Assembly (NCBI GenBank): GCA_963832365.1
Contig: CAWHUL010000011.1
Location: forward strand, 124,001-188,000
Reading direction: 5' to 3'
DNA length: 64,000 bases
DNA from: CAWBRT01 sp963832365
GTDB taxonomy: Bacteria; Acidobacteriota; Terriglobia; Terriglobales; Acidobacteriaceae
Shown here: one piece after another, positions 45,445 through 54,003 of the stretch
Layout: each line of letters starts with the position of its first letter
How positions within the stretch are numbered: the first letter of the stretch is position 1
Program-made: the position numbers and the translations under genes
The notes under the pieces: generated by a model
Databases searched by the model: none
Told to the model about the DNA's origin: nothing
What the model saw: the letters and a program-made list of their open reading frames with translations, nothing else

Positions 45445-46650
45445 ATGGCGGAATCAAGTAACGGCAACGGAAAGCCGAAAACTGAGTTGCTGGACCAGTT
45501 GGAAAAAGGTCCTTGGCCCAGTTTCGTCAAAGAGATCAAGGCAGCCTGCGCAGGCAGCGACGGTCCCAAAGATCTGTTGGGACAACTGGAGCTGTCTTAT
45601 CAGGAAAAGAAGGGCCACTGGAAACATGGTGGACTGGTTGGAGTGTTGGGCTATGGCGGTGGCGTAATTGGCCGCTACAGCGACGTTCCGGAGCAGTTCC
45701 CGAAGGTTGCTCACTTCCACACGATTCGAGTCAACCAGCCAGCTGGATGGTTCTATACGACTGACGCTCTGCGCACGGTCTGCGATATTTGGGAAAAGCG
45801 CGGCTCCGGACTTACGAACATGCACGGCTCGACCGGCGACATGGTTCTGTTGGGCACGACGACCGACCAACTGGAGCCCACCTTTCAGGATCTCGCGAAC
45901 GCCGGTTTCGATCTGGGCGGATCAGGCTCCGATCTGCGGACGCCTTCCTGCTGCCTGGGTATGGCGCGCTGCGAGTGGGCGTGCTACGACACCATGAAAC
46001 TCTGCTACGACTTGACGATGGATTACCAGGACGAGTTGCATCGTCCGGCATTCCCTTACAAGTTCAAGATCAAGGCCGCGGGTTGCTCGAATGACTGCGT
46101 CGCTTCCATCGCGCGCGCCGACCTCTCCGTTATCGGCACGTGGAAGGATGAGATTCAGCAGGATGACGCCGAGGTTACCAAGTACGCTGCCGCCGGACTC
46201 AATATCCAGCGCGACGTCTGCGGTCTTTGTCCCACGAAGTGCATGGAATGGGACGGCAAGAAGCTGAGCATCAGCAACGCGGAATGCACGCGCTGCATGC
46301 ACTGCATTAACGTTATGCCCAAGGCGTTGCGTCCGGGTAAAGAACGCGGCGCGGCGATTCTCATCGGTTCGAAGGCTCCCATTGTCCAGGGTGCTCTGCT
46401 TTCCTCAGTCCTGGTTCCATTTATTCCGGCGGAAGAGCTTATGGAGACGATCAAAGAACTCCTGAGCCGGCTGTGGGAATTCTGGGATGAGTACGGCAAG
46501 GCCCGCGAACGTATCGGAGAACTGATTCAGCGCGTCGGCATGCCCGCATTTCTCGATGGCGTCGGTCTGGAACCGGCACCCGAGATGGTTTCTGCCCCCA
46601 GGGACAATCCATTTATCTTCTTCCAGGCTGCTGAGGGAGGTGAGAAATAA
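45445..46650 (+). CDS. dsrA: Dissimilatory sulfite reductase alpha subunit DsrA
   Basis: Alpha subunit of the sirohaem sulfite reductase that, with DsrB, reduces sulfite onto DsrC or runs in reverse. The sirohaem/[4Fe-4S] ligand motifs are C170-x5-C176 in CCLGMARCEWACYD and C214-x3-C218 in GCSNDCVASIARAD. The inserted ferredoxin domain follows, with CGLCPTKCMEW and CTRCMHCINVMP. The ATG at 45445 is chosen because GGGAGGAG precedes it; the open frame further upstream has no such signal. Length is 401 residues. It overlaps dsrB by one base. Confidence 0.97.
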   Translation: MAESSNGNGKPKTELLDQLEKGPWPSFVKEIKAACAGSDGPKDLLGQLELSYQEKKGHWKHGGLVGVLGYGGGVIGRYSDVPEQFPKVAHFHTIRVNQPAGWFYTTDALRTVCDIWEKRGSGLTNMHGSTGDMVLLGTTTDQLEPTFQDLANAGFDLGGSGSDLRTPSCCLGMARCEWACYDTMKLCYDLTMDYQDELHRPAFPYKFKIKAAGCSNDCVASIARADLSVIGTWKDEIQQDDAEVTKYAAAGLNIQRDVCGLCPTKCMEWDGKKLSISNAECTRCMHCINVMPKALRPGKERGAAILIGSKAPIVQGALLSSVLVPFIPAEELMETIKELLSRLWEFWDEYGKARERIGELIQRVGMPAFLDGVGLEPAPEMVSAPRDNPFIFFQAAEGGEK

Positions 46651-47735
46651 TGACTACTACACCACGACCACCGAGACTTACCGATATCGGACCGCCGGCC
46701 TACGACAAGTTTCTGCCGCCGATCGTAAAGAAGAATTATGGCAAGTGGAAGTACCACGAGAACGTGGCGCCCGGAGTTCTTTGCCACGTTGGCGAGTCAG
46801 GCGACAAGTTGTACACGGTTCGCTGCGCTTCACCTCGTATCCTGGCCGTCCAAACAATACGCAAGTTCTGCGCATTGGCCGACAAATACTGCGACGGGTA
46901 TTTGCGCTTCACCAGCCGCAATAATGTCGAGTTCCTGCTGACGGATTTCGCCAAGATTGCGCCTCTCAAGGCCGAGTTGACTCAGTTGGGGTTCCCGGTC
47001 GGGGGCACCAATAACTCGATCAGCAACGTTGTGCACACGCAGGGCTGGGTGCATTGCCATTCGGCGGCGACCGATGCCTCTGGTCTGGTAAAGAGCGTGA
47101 TGGATGCGCTCTGCGACCGCTTCACGCAAGAGAATCTTCCTGCGAAGGTGCGGATTGCCGTAGCCTGCTGCCTCAACATGTGCGGTGCGGTGCATTGCTC
47201 CGATATCGCCATTCTGGGTGTCCACCGCGTGCCGCCGAAGATTCAGCACGGTTCTCTGTCCAAGATATGCGAGATTCCAACGCTGATCGCCTCCTGTCCA
47301 ACCGGCGCCATCCGTCCGGCCACCGTGGACGGCAAGCCTTCGGTCGAGGTAATCCCTGAGCAGTGTATGTACTGCGGCAACTGCTATACGGTTTGCCCGG
47401 CGATGACGATGAATGACCCTGAGCACGACGGTCTTTCCATCTGGGTCGGCGGCAAGGTCAGCAATGCCCGCAGCACACCGAAGTTCACCAAGCTGGCAGT
47501 GCCATTTCTGCCGAACAATCCGCCGCGGTGGCCCGAGGTAGTCGAGGCCGTGACGAAGATCGTCGATGTCTATGCGAGCCATGCACGCAGGTACGAGCGC
47601 ATGGGCGAATGGATCGAGAGGGTAGGTTGGCCGAAGTTCTTCGAGCTTACCGGATTCGAATTCACCCGCTACCACATTGATGACTACAAACATGCCGGAT
47701 TGAGCTATGCCCGGTCGGCACAGATAAGGTACTGA
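46650..47735 (+). CDS. dsrB: Dissimilatory sulfite reductase beta subunit DsrB
   Basis: Beta subunit of DsrAB, carrying the catalytic sirohaem. The CC-x3-C ligand set is C173, C174 and C178 in CCLNMCGAVHCSDIA; the preceding conserved Cys lies in GWVHCHSAATDASG. The ferredoxin domain motif is CMYCGNCYTVCPAM. It is 361 residues, normal length. The ATG overlaps the dsrA TAA, so the subunits are translationally coupled, after GGGAGGTGAG. Confidence 0.97.
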   Translation: MTTTPRPPRLTDIGPPAYDKFLPPIVKKNYGKWKYHENVAPGVLCHVGESGDKLYTVRCASPRILAVQTIRKFCALADKYCDGYLRFTSRNNVEFLLTDFAKIAPLKAELTQLGFPVGGTNNSISNVVHTQGWVHCHSAATDASGLVKSVMDALCDRFTQENLPAKVRIAVACCLNMCGAVHCSDIAILGVHRVPPKIQHGSLSKICEIPTLIASCPTGAIRPATVDGKPSVEVIPEQCMYCGNCYTVCPAMTMNDPEHDGLSIWVGGKVSNARSTPKFTKLAVPFLPNNPPRWPEVVEAVTKIVDVYASHARRYERMGEWIERVGWPKFFELTGFEFTRYHIDDYKHAGLSYARSAQIRY

Positions 47736-47758
47736 ACCGGTACCCGTGAGGGAGGCCA

Positions 47759-49417
47759 ATGGCCTTATTCAAGGCAGTTAAGAAACCGGTCATGACGGGT
47801 GCAGCGGGCGGTGGTGGAACGAGCCCGCTGCGGCCCCGTTATGTGGCGAAAGCGCCACCATGTGCCGGCGGTTGTCCGAATGGCAATGAAATTCGCGAGC
47901 TGTTGGTCACGGTCGCTCAGGCCGAGGCCTACGGCCGCAGCAACGAGCAGGCGTTCGAACTGTTCTGGAAACGGCTGGCTGAACGCAACCCGTTTCCGGC
48001 AGTTTGCGGGAGGGTCTGTCCACACCCTTGCGAGGACGCGTGCAACCGAAAGGAAAAGGACGGCTCCATCTCGATCAACGCTGTGGAGCGGTTCGTCGGC
48101 GACTTCGGCATTGCCCATAAGCTGAAACTTTCCTGTCTGAGCGATGAAAAGCGCAGCGAGAAAGTCGCAGTGGTGGGCGCAGGCCCCGCGGGATTGTCGT
48201 GCGCGTACCAGTTGGCTCGCAAGGGCTACCAGGTAACCATTTTCGAAGGATTCCCCAAGCCGGGCGGCATGCTTCGCTATGGCATTCCAACATATCGGCT
48301 GCCGCGCGAAGTGCTGGATGCCGAGATCCAGCGCATCCTGGACTTAGGCGTTGAGCTGAAGTGCAGTTGCATCGTGGGCAAGGACGTGCCCCTGGAGCAA
48401 CTTCGCAAGGACTATCAAGCGGTATTCGTAGGCATCGGCGCGCAGAAGGGCATCAAGCTCAGAGTGCCCGGTGAAGACGCTCCCAACGTCTTCAGCGGCA
48501 CGGACTTCTTGAATGCCGTGAACCGCAACGAACCGCCTGTGATCGGCGGCAAGGTGATCGTCGTGGGTGGAGGTGACACTGCCATCGACGCCGCGCGCGT
48601 AAGCAAGCGGCTGGGTGCTGAAGTTACCCTGCTCTATCGCCGTACCCGTTCGGAGATGCCGGCGGTCAAATCCGAGATCGAAGGCGCTCTGGAAGAGGGC
48701 GTTCATATTGAGTTTCTTGCCGCGCCGGTTGAGATCGTGCAGCAAGACGGACGAGCAGTCGGAATGCGCTGCATTCGCATGCAGCTTGGCGAACCGGATT
48801 CGTCGGGGCGTCCGCGCCCGGTGCCGCAGCCTGGCAGTGAATTCCAGGTTGAGGCGTCCAGCATCATCGCTGCGATCAGTCAGGAGCCTGAATTCACCGG
48901 ACTGGAAAACCTCCATTCCGGTAAAGACTGGATCAAGACCGACGAGTGGGGAGCAACTCCAACGGAGGGCGTGTTTGCGGGCGGCGATGGCGTCGACCTG
49001 GGACTGGTCACCATTGCCATTGCCCAGGGTCGCTATGCAGCCGACGCGATCGATGCGCGTTTCCGGGGCGAGAAGCTGGAAAAACCCGTTTTGCCGCCGG
49101 TGATCTTAGCCGACAAGGTGAAACTCGACTGGTATAAGCCGGCAGAGCGGCACGAGCGGGCTCAGGTGGCGGTCGCCGAACGCGGGCCGGACACCGAGAT
49201 CGAACTTGGTCTGAGCGAAGCCGATGTGGTTGAAGAAGCCAAGCGTTGCATGTCATGCGGCATGTGCATGGATTGCGAAACTTGCTGGATGTATTGCACT
49301 CCCAACTGTTTTGTGAAACTGCCGAAAGGCGAGCATTACAAAGCCAAGCTCGAGCTATGCGATGGCTGCAAGAAGTGCGCCGACGTTTGCCCGTGCGGAT
49401 TTATCGAAATGAACTAG
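47759..49417 (+). CDS. dsrL: DsrL-like NAD(P)H:acceptor iron-sulfur flavoprotein
   Basis: Cytosolic GltD-like flavoprotein that binds DsrAB and exchanges electrons between NAD(P)H and sulfite reductase. N-terminal cluster Cys residues lie in CAGGCPNG and CGRVCPHPCEDACNRKE. The FAD site is VAVVGAGPAGLSCAYQLA, the NAD(P)H site VIVVGGGDTAIDAARVSKRL followed by YRRTRSEMPA. The C-terminus has two [4Fe-4S] motifs ending LCDGCKKCADVCPCGF. At 552 residues it is shorter than the roughly 650-residue DsrL of purple sulfur bacteria. It lies directly between dsrB and dsrC with GGGAGG before the ATG. Confidence 0.88.
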   Translation: MALFKAVKKPVMTGAAGGGGTSPLRPRYVAKAPPCAGGCPNGNEIRELLVTVAQAEAYGRSNEQAFELFWKRLAERNPFPAVCGRVCPHPCEDACNRKEKDGSISINAVERFVGDFGIAHKLKLSCLSDEKRSEKVAVVGAGPAGLSCAYQLARKGYQVTIFEGFPKPGGMLRYGIPTYRLPREVLDAEIQRILDLGVELKCSCIVGKDVPLEQLRKDYQAVFVGIGAQKGIKLRVPGEDAPNVFSGTDFLNAVNRNEPPVIGGKVIVVGGGDTAIDAARVSKRLGAEVTLLYRRTRSEMPAVKSEIEGALEEGVHIEFLAAPVEIVQQDGRAVGMRCIRMQLGEPDSSGRPRPVPQPGSEFQVEASSIIAAISQEPEFTGLENLHSGKDWIKTDEWGATPTEGVFAGGDGVDLGLVTIAIAQGRYAADAIDARFRGEKLEKPVLPPVILADKVKLDWYKPAERHERAQVAVAERGPDTEIELGLSEADVVEEAKRCMSCGMCMDCETCWMYCTPNCFVKLPKGEHYKAKLELCDGCKKCADVCPCGFIEMN

Positions 49418-49433
49418 AGAGAGGTGGAAAACA

Positions 49434-49751
49434 GTGCCAACACTTGTATTGAACGGACACGATTATCTAGTGGACGAAGACGGCTTTCTTGAGAACCCGG
49501 AAATCTGGAACGAGGAAGTTGCGAAGGATTTCATGACCGAGGAAGGGGTTACGGAACTGACTCCCGACCATTGGAAGGTCATCAACATGCTGCGGGCTCA
49601 CTATACGCAGTTCGGCATTGCGCCTATGATCCGCAAGCTTTGCAAGGAAACCGGATTCAAGCTGGGCGATATTTACAAGTTGTTTCCGTCCGGACCGGCC
49701 AAGGGTGCCTGCAAACTCGCAGGTCTGCCAAAGCCTACCGGTTGCGTGTAA
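49434..49751 (+). CDS. dsrC: Sulfur carrier protein DsrC
   Basis: Small physiological partner of DsrAB that carries sulfur as a persulfide or trisulfide on its mobile C-terminal arm. Both redox cysteines are present: Cys93 (AKGACKLAG) and penultimate Cys104 (PTGCV), ten residues apart as in true DsrC and unlike TusE, which lacks Cys93. The core LTPDHWKVINMLRAHY and GIAPMIRKLCKETG are conserved. The start is GTG at 49434 after AGAGAGGTGG. It is 105 residues, full length. Confidence 0.96.
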   Translation: MPTLVLNGHDYLVDEDGFLENPEIWNEEVAKDFMTEEGVTELTPDHWKVINMLRAHYTQFGIAPMIRKLCKETGFKLGDIYKLFPSGPAKGACKLAGLPKPTGCV

Positions 49752-49763
49752 TTGGAGGAGCAA

Positions 49764-50216
49764 ATGCGCGCGCACGCAGCGATTCTCGACGCATGGATCG
49801 AGAAGACCGTTCAGATCTATCCGGAGCAGGCCCGCACTTCGATTTCACGGGGTGGTGAGCGATTTCGCAACCCCGTGGGATTCGCGGTGCGCGAGTCGCT
49901 GGCCAAGCTGCTGCAGGAGCTAGCCGGAGAGATGGATGCCGCGCGTACGTCGGAAGCGCTGGATGGTCTCGTCCGGCTGCGCGCGGTTCAAGATTGCACG
50001 CCGGCCGAGGCTGTCTGCTTCGTTTTTCTGCTGCGTCAGATCATTCGCGAACATGGTGCCCGCGACCAGTTTCCGGATTTCGAGCGCCGCATCGACGAAC
50101 TGGCGTTGATGACCTTCGATCAGTACGTGAAGTGCCGCGAAGATCTGGCCCTGGTCCGAATCAATGAAGCGAAACGGGCGCTGAGCGTCCGGCAACGTAC
50201 GAGGGATTGCCTGTGA
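49764..50216 (+). CDS. RsbRD N-terminal domain-like protein in dsr operon
   Basis: A 150-residue soluble helical protein beginning MRAHAAILDAWIEKTVQIYP (ATG 49764, GGAGGAG upstream). The pattern NPVGFAVRESLAKLLQELAG and CTPAEAVCFVFLLRQIIREH resembles the RsbRD_N (globin-like stressosome sensor) domain, and proteins of this kind precede dsrM in several sulfate reducers. No STAS domain is attached. It overlaps dsrM by four bases, so it is coupled to the membrane complex. A sensor or assembly role is inferred. Family assignment is by memory of the pattern, not by search. Confidence 0.65.
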   Translation: MRAHAAILDAWIEKTVQIYPEQARTSISRGGERFRNPVGFAVRESLAKLLQELAGEMDAARTSEALDGLVRLRAVQDCTPAEAVCFVFLLRQIIREHGARDQFPDFERRIDELALMTFDQYVKCREDLALVRINEAKRALSVRQRTRDCL

Positions 50217-51226
50217 ACGCGGTCTATGCATTGCTGGCGGTGGCTGCGCTGATTTGCGCCGGAAGTATGGCAGGCGCCTCCACCTTTACGGGCACACTGC
50301 TGGGAGTAGCCGTTCCCTACGCGGCGTGCGCCATCTTTCTCGGGGGCATTTGCGCGCGAATGTGGCGCTGGGCGGCGACCCCCGTGCCCTTCCGCATTCC
50401 CACCACCTGCGGTCAGCAGAAATCGCTGAGCTGGATCAAGTCCGCACCGCTGGACAACCCCTCGACAGGAGTCGGGGCGGCAGCGCGGATGGCGCTGGAG
50501 GTATTGCTGTTCCGATCCCTGTTCCGCAACACCCGCTCCAAGGTCGCCGATAACAAAGCGACATTTGGCGAGAGCAAGTTTCTCTGGATTGGGGCGCTGG
50601 GGTTTCATTGGTCGCTGCTCATGATCTTGCTCAGACATGTGCGGTTGCTGGTGGAGCCGGTGCCCGCCTTTGTGCTTGTGCTGCAGCGGGTCGACGGCTT
50701 TTTCCAGGTTGGCGTTCCGGCCATCTACGCTTCCGACGCGATTGTCATCGCGGCGCTGGCGTATTTGCTGCTGCGGAGAATGCGCGAGCCGATGGTTCGC
50801 TACATTTCATTGTTTACCGATTACTTTGCACTCTTTCTGCTTCTCGGAATCGCGATTTCCGGGGTACTGATGCGCCACGCGGCTAGAGTGGATGTCGCCG
50901 GCATCAAGCAATTTGCGCTTGGCCTGGCCACCTTCCACCCGGTCATCCAGCAAGTTCTGAGCCCGGTGTTTATGGTTCATTTGCTGCTGGTAAGCACGCT
51001 GGCGGCGTACTTCCCGTTCAGCAAGCTTATGCATATGGGCGGGGTGTTCCTGAGCCCGACGCGCAACCTGGCCAATAACAACCGCAGCGAACATCATGTC
51101 AACCCCTGGAACTATCCGGTTAAAACCCACACGTACCAGGAGTGGGAAGATGAGTTCCGGGAAAAGATCATAACCGCGGGGTTGCCGCTCGAGGTCGAAG
51201 ATGTCAGAAAAACTACTGCAGATTGA
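50213..51226 (+). CDS. dsrM: DsrM, cytochrome b subunit of DsrMKJOP
   Basis: NarI-like membrane cytochrome b that exchanges electrons with menaquinol and passes them to DsrK. Helices include VYALLAVAALICAGSMAGA, FHWSLLMILLRHVRLL, YFALFLLLGIAISGVLM and VFMVHLLLVSTLAAYFPF, with several His residues placed as haem ligands. The cytoplasmic tail (HHVNPWNYPVKTHTYQEWED) is typical. I choose GTG at 50213, which overlaps the upstream stop and lies seven bases after GAGG; a TTG at 50207 would sit on the Shine-Dalgarno. Length is 337 residues. Confidence 0.93.
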   Translation: MNAVYALLAVAALICAGSMAGASTFTGTLLGVAVPYAACAIFLGGICARMWRWAATPVPFRIPTTCGQQKSLSWIKSAPLDNPSTGVGAAARMALEVLLFRSLFRNTRSKVADNKATFGESKFLWIGALGFHWSLLMILLRHVRLLVEPVPAFVLVLQRVDGFFQVGVPAIYASDAIVIAALAYLLLRRMREPMVRYISLFTDYFALFLLLGIAISGVLMRHAARVDVAGIKQFALGLATFHPVIQQVLSPVFMVHLLLVSTLAAYFPFSKLMHMGGVFLSPTRNLANNNRSEHHVNPWNYPVKTHTYQEWEDEFREKIITAGLPLEVEDVRKTTAD

Positions 51227-52829
51227 ACAGAAATCCCCGCAGGGCGACTGGCGTGATACCCGGCCCGAGTTGCGTAAGGGCGTGATCTGTTACAGCGCGC
51301 TCCCGAAGAACCTCACTTACCTCGGCATGCCTAACCCGCGCGAGTGGCAGCCCATGGATGCCGACTGGAAGCTGCCGGCCGATTGGAAACGCATCATCCT
51401 CGACGGGATGAAGGAGAGGCTCAACAAGTATCGCTCCTTCCGGCTGTTCATGGACATCTGCGTGCGCTGTGGAGCCTGCGCCGACAAGTGTCACTTCTAT
51501 ATCGGCTCCGGTGATCCGAAGAATATGCCGGTGCTGCGCGCCGAGTTGATACGCTCGATTTACCGGCGCTATTTCACCTTGAGCGGCCGCATCTTCGGCG
51601 CGCTTGCGGGTGGGCGCGAGCTGACTGAAGACGTCATTAAGGAATGGTTCTACTACTTTTACCAGTGCACGGAGTGCCGTCGGTGCTCCGTCTACTGCCC
51701 CTACGGCATTGACACGGCTGAAATCACCATGATCGGCCGCGAGTTGCTGAACCTGATCGGATGCAACATCAATTGGGTGCTGGAACCGGCCGCGAATTGT
51801 TTCCGTACCGGCAATCACCTCGGCATCCAGCCTCACGGCTTCAAGGACAGTCTCGATTTTGCCGCCGAGGAACTGCAAGAGATCACGGGCATACCGATCG
51901 AAGTTCCGATCAATCGCAAGGGTGCGGAAATTCTTTTCATCATGCCTTCGGCCGACTACTTCGGCACCCCGCACTATTACACCCTGCTCGGCTACCTGAT
52001 GATCTTTAAGGAGATTGGCCTGGACTATACGGTCAGCGCCTTTGCTTCTGAAGGCGGCAACTTCGGCCTGTTCTCTTCGCACGAACTGATGAAGCGGCTG
52101 AACGCCAAGGTCTACGACGAGGCCAAACGGCTGGGTGTGAAGTGGATCATAGGCGGCGAGTGCGGCCACATGTGGCGGGTGCTTCACCAGTACATGGACA
52201 CCATGAACGGTCCGGCGAATTTCCTCGAAGTTCCGGTCTCGCCCATAACCGGTACGCGCTTCGACAACGCGAAATCGACGAAGATGGTGCATATCTCCGA
52301 GTTCACCGCCGACCTGCTCCACCATAACAAGCTCAAACTGGATCCCAGCCGCAACGACAACTGGAAGGTTACCTATCACGATTCCTGCAATCCCGCCCGT
52401 GGCATGGGCTTGCTGGAGGAGCCTCGCTACATCATCAACCAGTCGTGCAATCACTTTTACGAAATGCCGGAGAACACCATCCGCGAACAGACGTACTGCT
52501 GCGGTAGCGGCTCCGGGCTGGGCACGGACGAAAACATGGAAATGCGAATGCGCGGTGGATTCCCACGGGCCAATGCCGTGAAGTACGTGAAGGAAAAGCA
52601 CGGAGTGAATTTGCTGGCCTGCATGTGCGCCATCGACAAGGCAACCTTGCCCCCGCTGCTGGAGTATTGGGTGCCGGGCGTGGAGGTTGCCGGAGTTCAC
52701 GAGTTGCTGGGAAACGCGCTGGTGATGACGGGTGAAACGCGCGCGACCGATCTTCGCGGGGAGCCCCTCCCGGCGGAAGAGGTGATTCCAGCCGGAGAAG
52801 CCGGCGGACCGGAGGTGGCCCATGCGTGA
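51201..52829 (+). CDS. dsrK: DsrK, HdrD-like iron-sulfur subunit of DsrMKJOP
   Basis: Cytoplasmic subunit thought to reduce the DsrC trisulfide or disulfide with electrons from DsrM. Two [4Fe-4S] motifs: C87, C90, C93 and C97 in CVRCGACADKC, and CTECRRCSVYCPYG. Two CCG-type regions follow: HDSCNPARGMG with YCCGSGSGLG, and LACMCAIDKATLPPL, which together form the noncubane cluster site. It is 542 residues. The ATG at 51201 overlaps dsrM by 26 bases and the end overlaps dsrJ by eight. Confidence 0.95.
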   Translation: MSEKLLQIEQKSPQGDWRDTRPELRKGVICYSALPKNLTYLGMPNPREWQPMDADWKLPADWKRIILDGMKERLNKYRSFRLFMDICVRCGACADKCHFYIGSGDPKNMPVLRAELIRSIYRRYFTLSGRIFGALAGGRELTEDVIKEWFYYFYQCTECRRCSVYCPYGIDTAEITMIGRELLNLIGCNINWVLEPAANCFRTGNHLGIQPHGFKDSLDFAAEELQEITGIPIEVPINRKGAEILFIMPSADYFGTPHYYTLLGYLMIFKEIGLDYTVSAFASEGGNFGLFSSHELMKRLNAKVYDEAKRLGVKWIIGGECGHMWRVLHQYMDTMNGPANFLEVPVSPITGTRFDNAKSTKMVHISEFTADLLHHNKLKLDPSRNDNWKVTYHDSCNPARGMGLLEEPRYIINQSCNHFYEMPENTIREQTYCCGSGSGLGTDENMEMRMRGGFPRANAVKYVKEKHGVNLLACMCAIDKATLPPLLEYWVPGVEVAGVHELLGNALVMTGETRATDLRGEPLPAEEVIPAGEAGGPEVAHA

Positions 52830-53226
52830 GCGAGCTCTGATCGCCAGCGGGGTGGCGTTGTTCCTGATTCTGTTTACCTATCCGCTGTGGCACGCCGCGG
52901 CGTTGGGAACCGAAGCCAAGCAACCGAAGTTGCAGTTGCCGACGCAGTCGAAGGAGTGCGTCGCGCCCCTTCCATATATGCGAGCGGCGCACATGCAATT
53001 GCTGATTGAGTGGCGCGAAAATGTGGTGCGCCGGGGCGTGCGCCAGATTCATGCGACGAACGGAAAATCCTACGAAGCGAGTCTTACGAAAACCTGCCTC
53101 GGGGAATGTCATACCAACAAGGCGGAGTTTTGCGACCGCTGCCACACCTATAGCGGCGTCTCCACTCCGTATTGCTGGGATTGCCACAACAAACCCCAAC
53201 TTGTGGCGGCCAGGAGGACACCATGA
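52822..53226 (+). CDS. dsrJ: DsrJ, triheme cytochrome c
   Basis: Periplasmic triheme cytochrome anchored by an uncleaved N-terminal helix (ALIASGVALFLILFTYPL). Haem sites are C92-LGE-C96-H97, C104-DR-C107-H108 and C118-WD-C121-H122. The first is CX3CH, not the standard CXXCH; the codons TGC CTC GGG GAA TGT CAT read clearly. Cys46 in SKECVAPLPYM corresponds in position to the proposed distal Cys ligand of DsrJ. It is 134 residues, normal length, and overlaps dsrO by four bases. Confidence 0.93.
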   Translation: MRERALIASGVALFLILFTYPLWHAAALGTEAKQPKLQLPTQSKECVAPLPYMRAAHMQLLIEWRENVVRRGVRQIHATNGKSYEASLTKTCLGECHTNKAEFCDRCHTYSGVSTPYCWDCHNKPQLVAARRTP

Positions 53227-53993
53227 AGATCACCAGAAAAGATTTCCTCCGGCTTTCGGGGTTGTCCCTGCTGGCATTTGCGGGAAAGAAGGCAGTGCAG
53301 GCCGTTACTGAGCTGACAGGCACGCCGGCAGCCGCCGCGGGCGGACCGGCTAAGGCCACCCGCTGGGGTATGGCCATCGATCTCGGAAAGTGGCGCAATC
53401 GACCAGACGCTGACAAGTGCATCAAAGCCTGCAACGCGGCGCACAATGTCCCTCAAATTCCCGATCCCCGCGAGGTGAGATGGATTTGGGAGCAGCCTTT
53501 CGAGACCGTGTTCCCGGACGAACAAACGGACTATACGCGGAAGGCTTACGCAGGACACCCTATTCCGGTCATGTGCAATCATTGCGACAATCCTGCTTGT
53601 GTTCGCGTGTGCCCGACGGGTGCTACCTGGAAAAGAGAAGACGGCATCGTGATGATGGACTGGCATCGCTGTATCGGGTGCAAGTACTGTGTTGTGGCCT
53701 GCCCATACGGCGCCCGCAGTTTCAATTTTTCCGACCCGGTTGCGTACATCAAGCCGGTGAACCCGGAATTTCCCACTCGGTCCATGGGTGTGGTGGAGAA
53801 GTGTAATTTCTGTGCGGAGCGTCTGGCTGAGGGCAAGCCGCCGGTATGCGTCGAGGCCAGCCCTGACAAGTCGATGGTCTTCGGCAATCTTGCCGATCCG
53901 AACTCGGAAATCCGGCAAGTGCTCGGCTCGCGTTTCAGCATCCGGCGAAAGCCCGAATTAGGTACGCAGCCCAACGTTTTCTACATAGTGTGA
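53223..53993 (+). CDS. dsrO: DsrO, periplasmic ferredoxin-like subunit
   Basis: Exported iron-sulfur protein linking DsrP and DsrJ. Cluster motifs are CIKACNAAHN, CNHCDNPACVRVCPTGA, CIGCKYCVVACPYGAR and CNFCAERLAEG with a later Cys, the four-cluster pattern of this family. The signal sequence MKITRKDFLRLSGLSLLAF has the Tat layout, but the second Arg of the twin is Lys (TRKDFL). The ATG at 53223 overlaps the dsrJ stop and precedes the signal. An upstream in-frame extension would remove the signal from the N-terminus. Length is 256 residues. Confidence 0.94.
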   Translation: MKITRKDFLRLSGLSLLAFAGKKAVQAVTELTGTPAAAAGGPAKATRWGMAIDLGKWRNRPDADKCIKACNAAHNVPQIPDPREVRWIWEQPFETVFPDEQTDYTRKAYAGHPIPVMCNHCDNPACVRVCPTGATWKREDGIVMMDWHRCIGCKYCVVACPYGARSFNFSDPVAYIKPVNPEFPTRSMGVVEKCNFCAERLAEGKPPVCVEASPDKSMVFGNLADPNSEIRQVLGSRFSIRRKPELGTQPNVFYIV

Positions 53994-54003
53994 GGGTTTA
54001 TCG

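Noticed and set aside
51213..52823. 536-codon open frame antisense to dsrK
   Set aside because: Same extent as dsrK, which has all expected cluster motifs; the antisense product is His/Arg/Val-rich with no recognisable feature.
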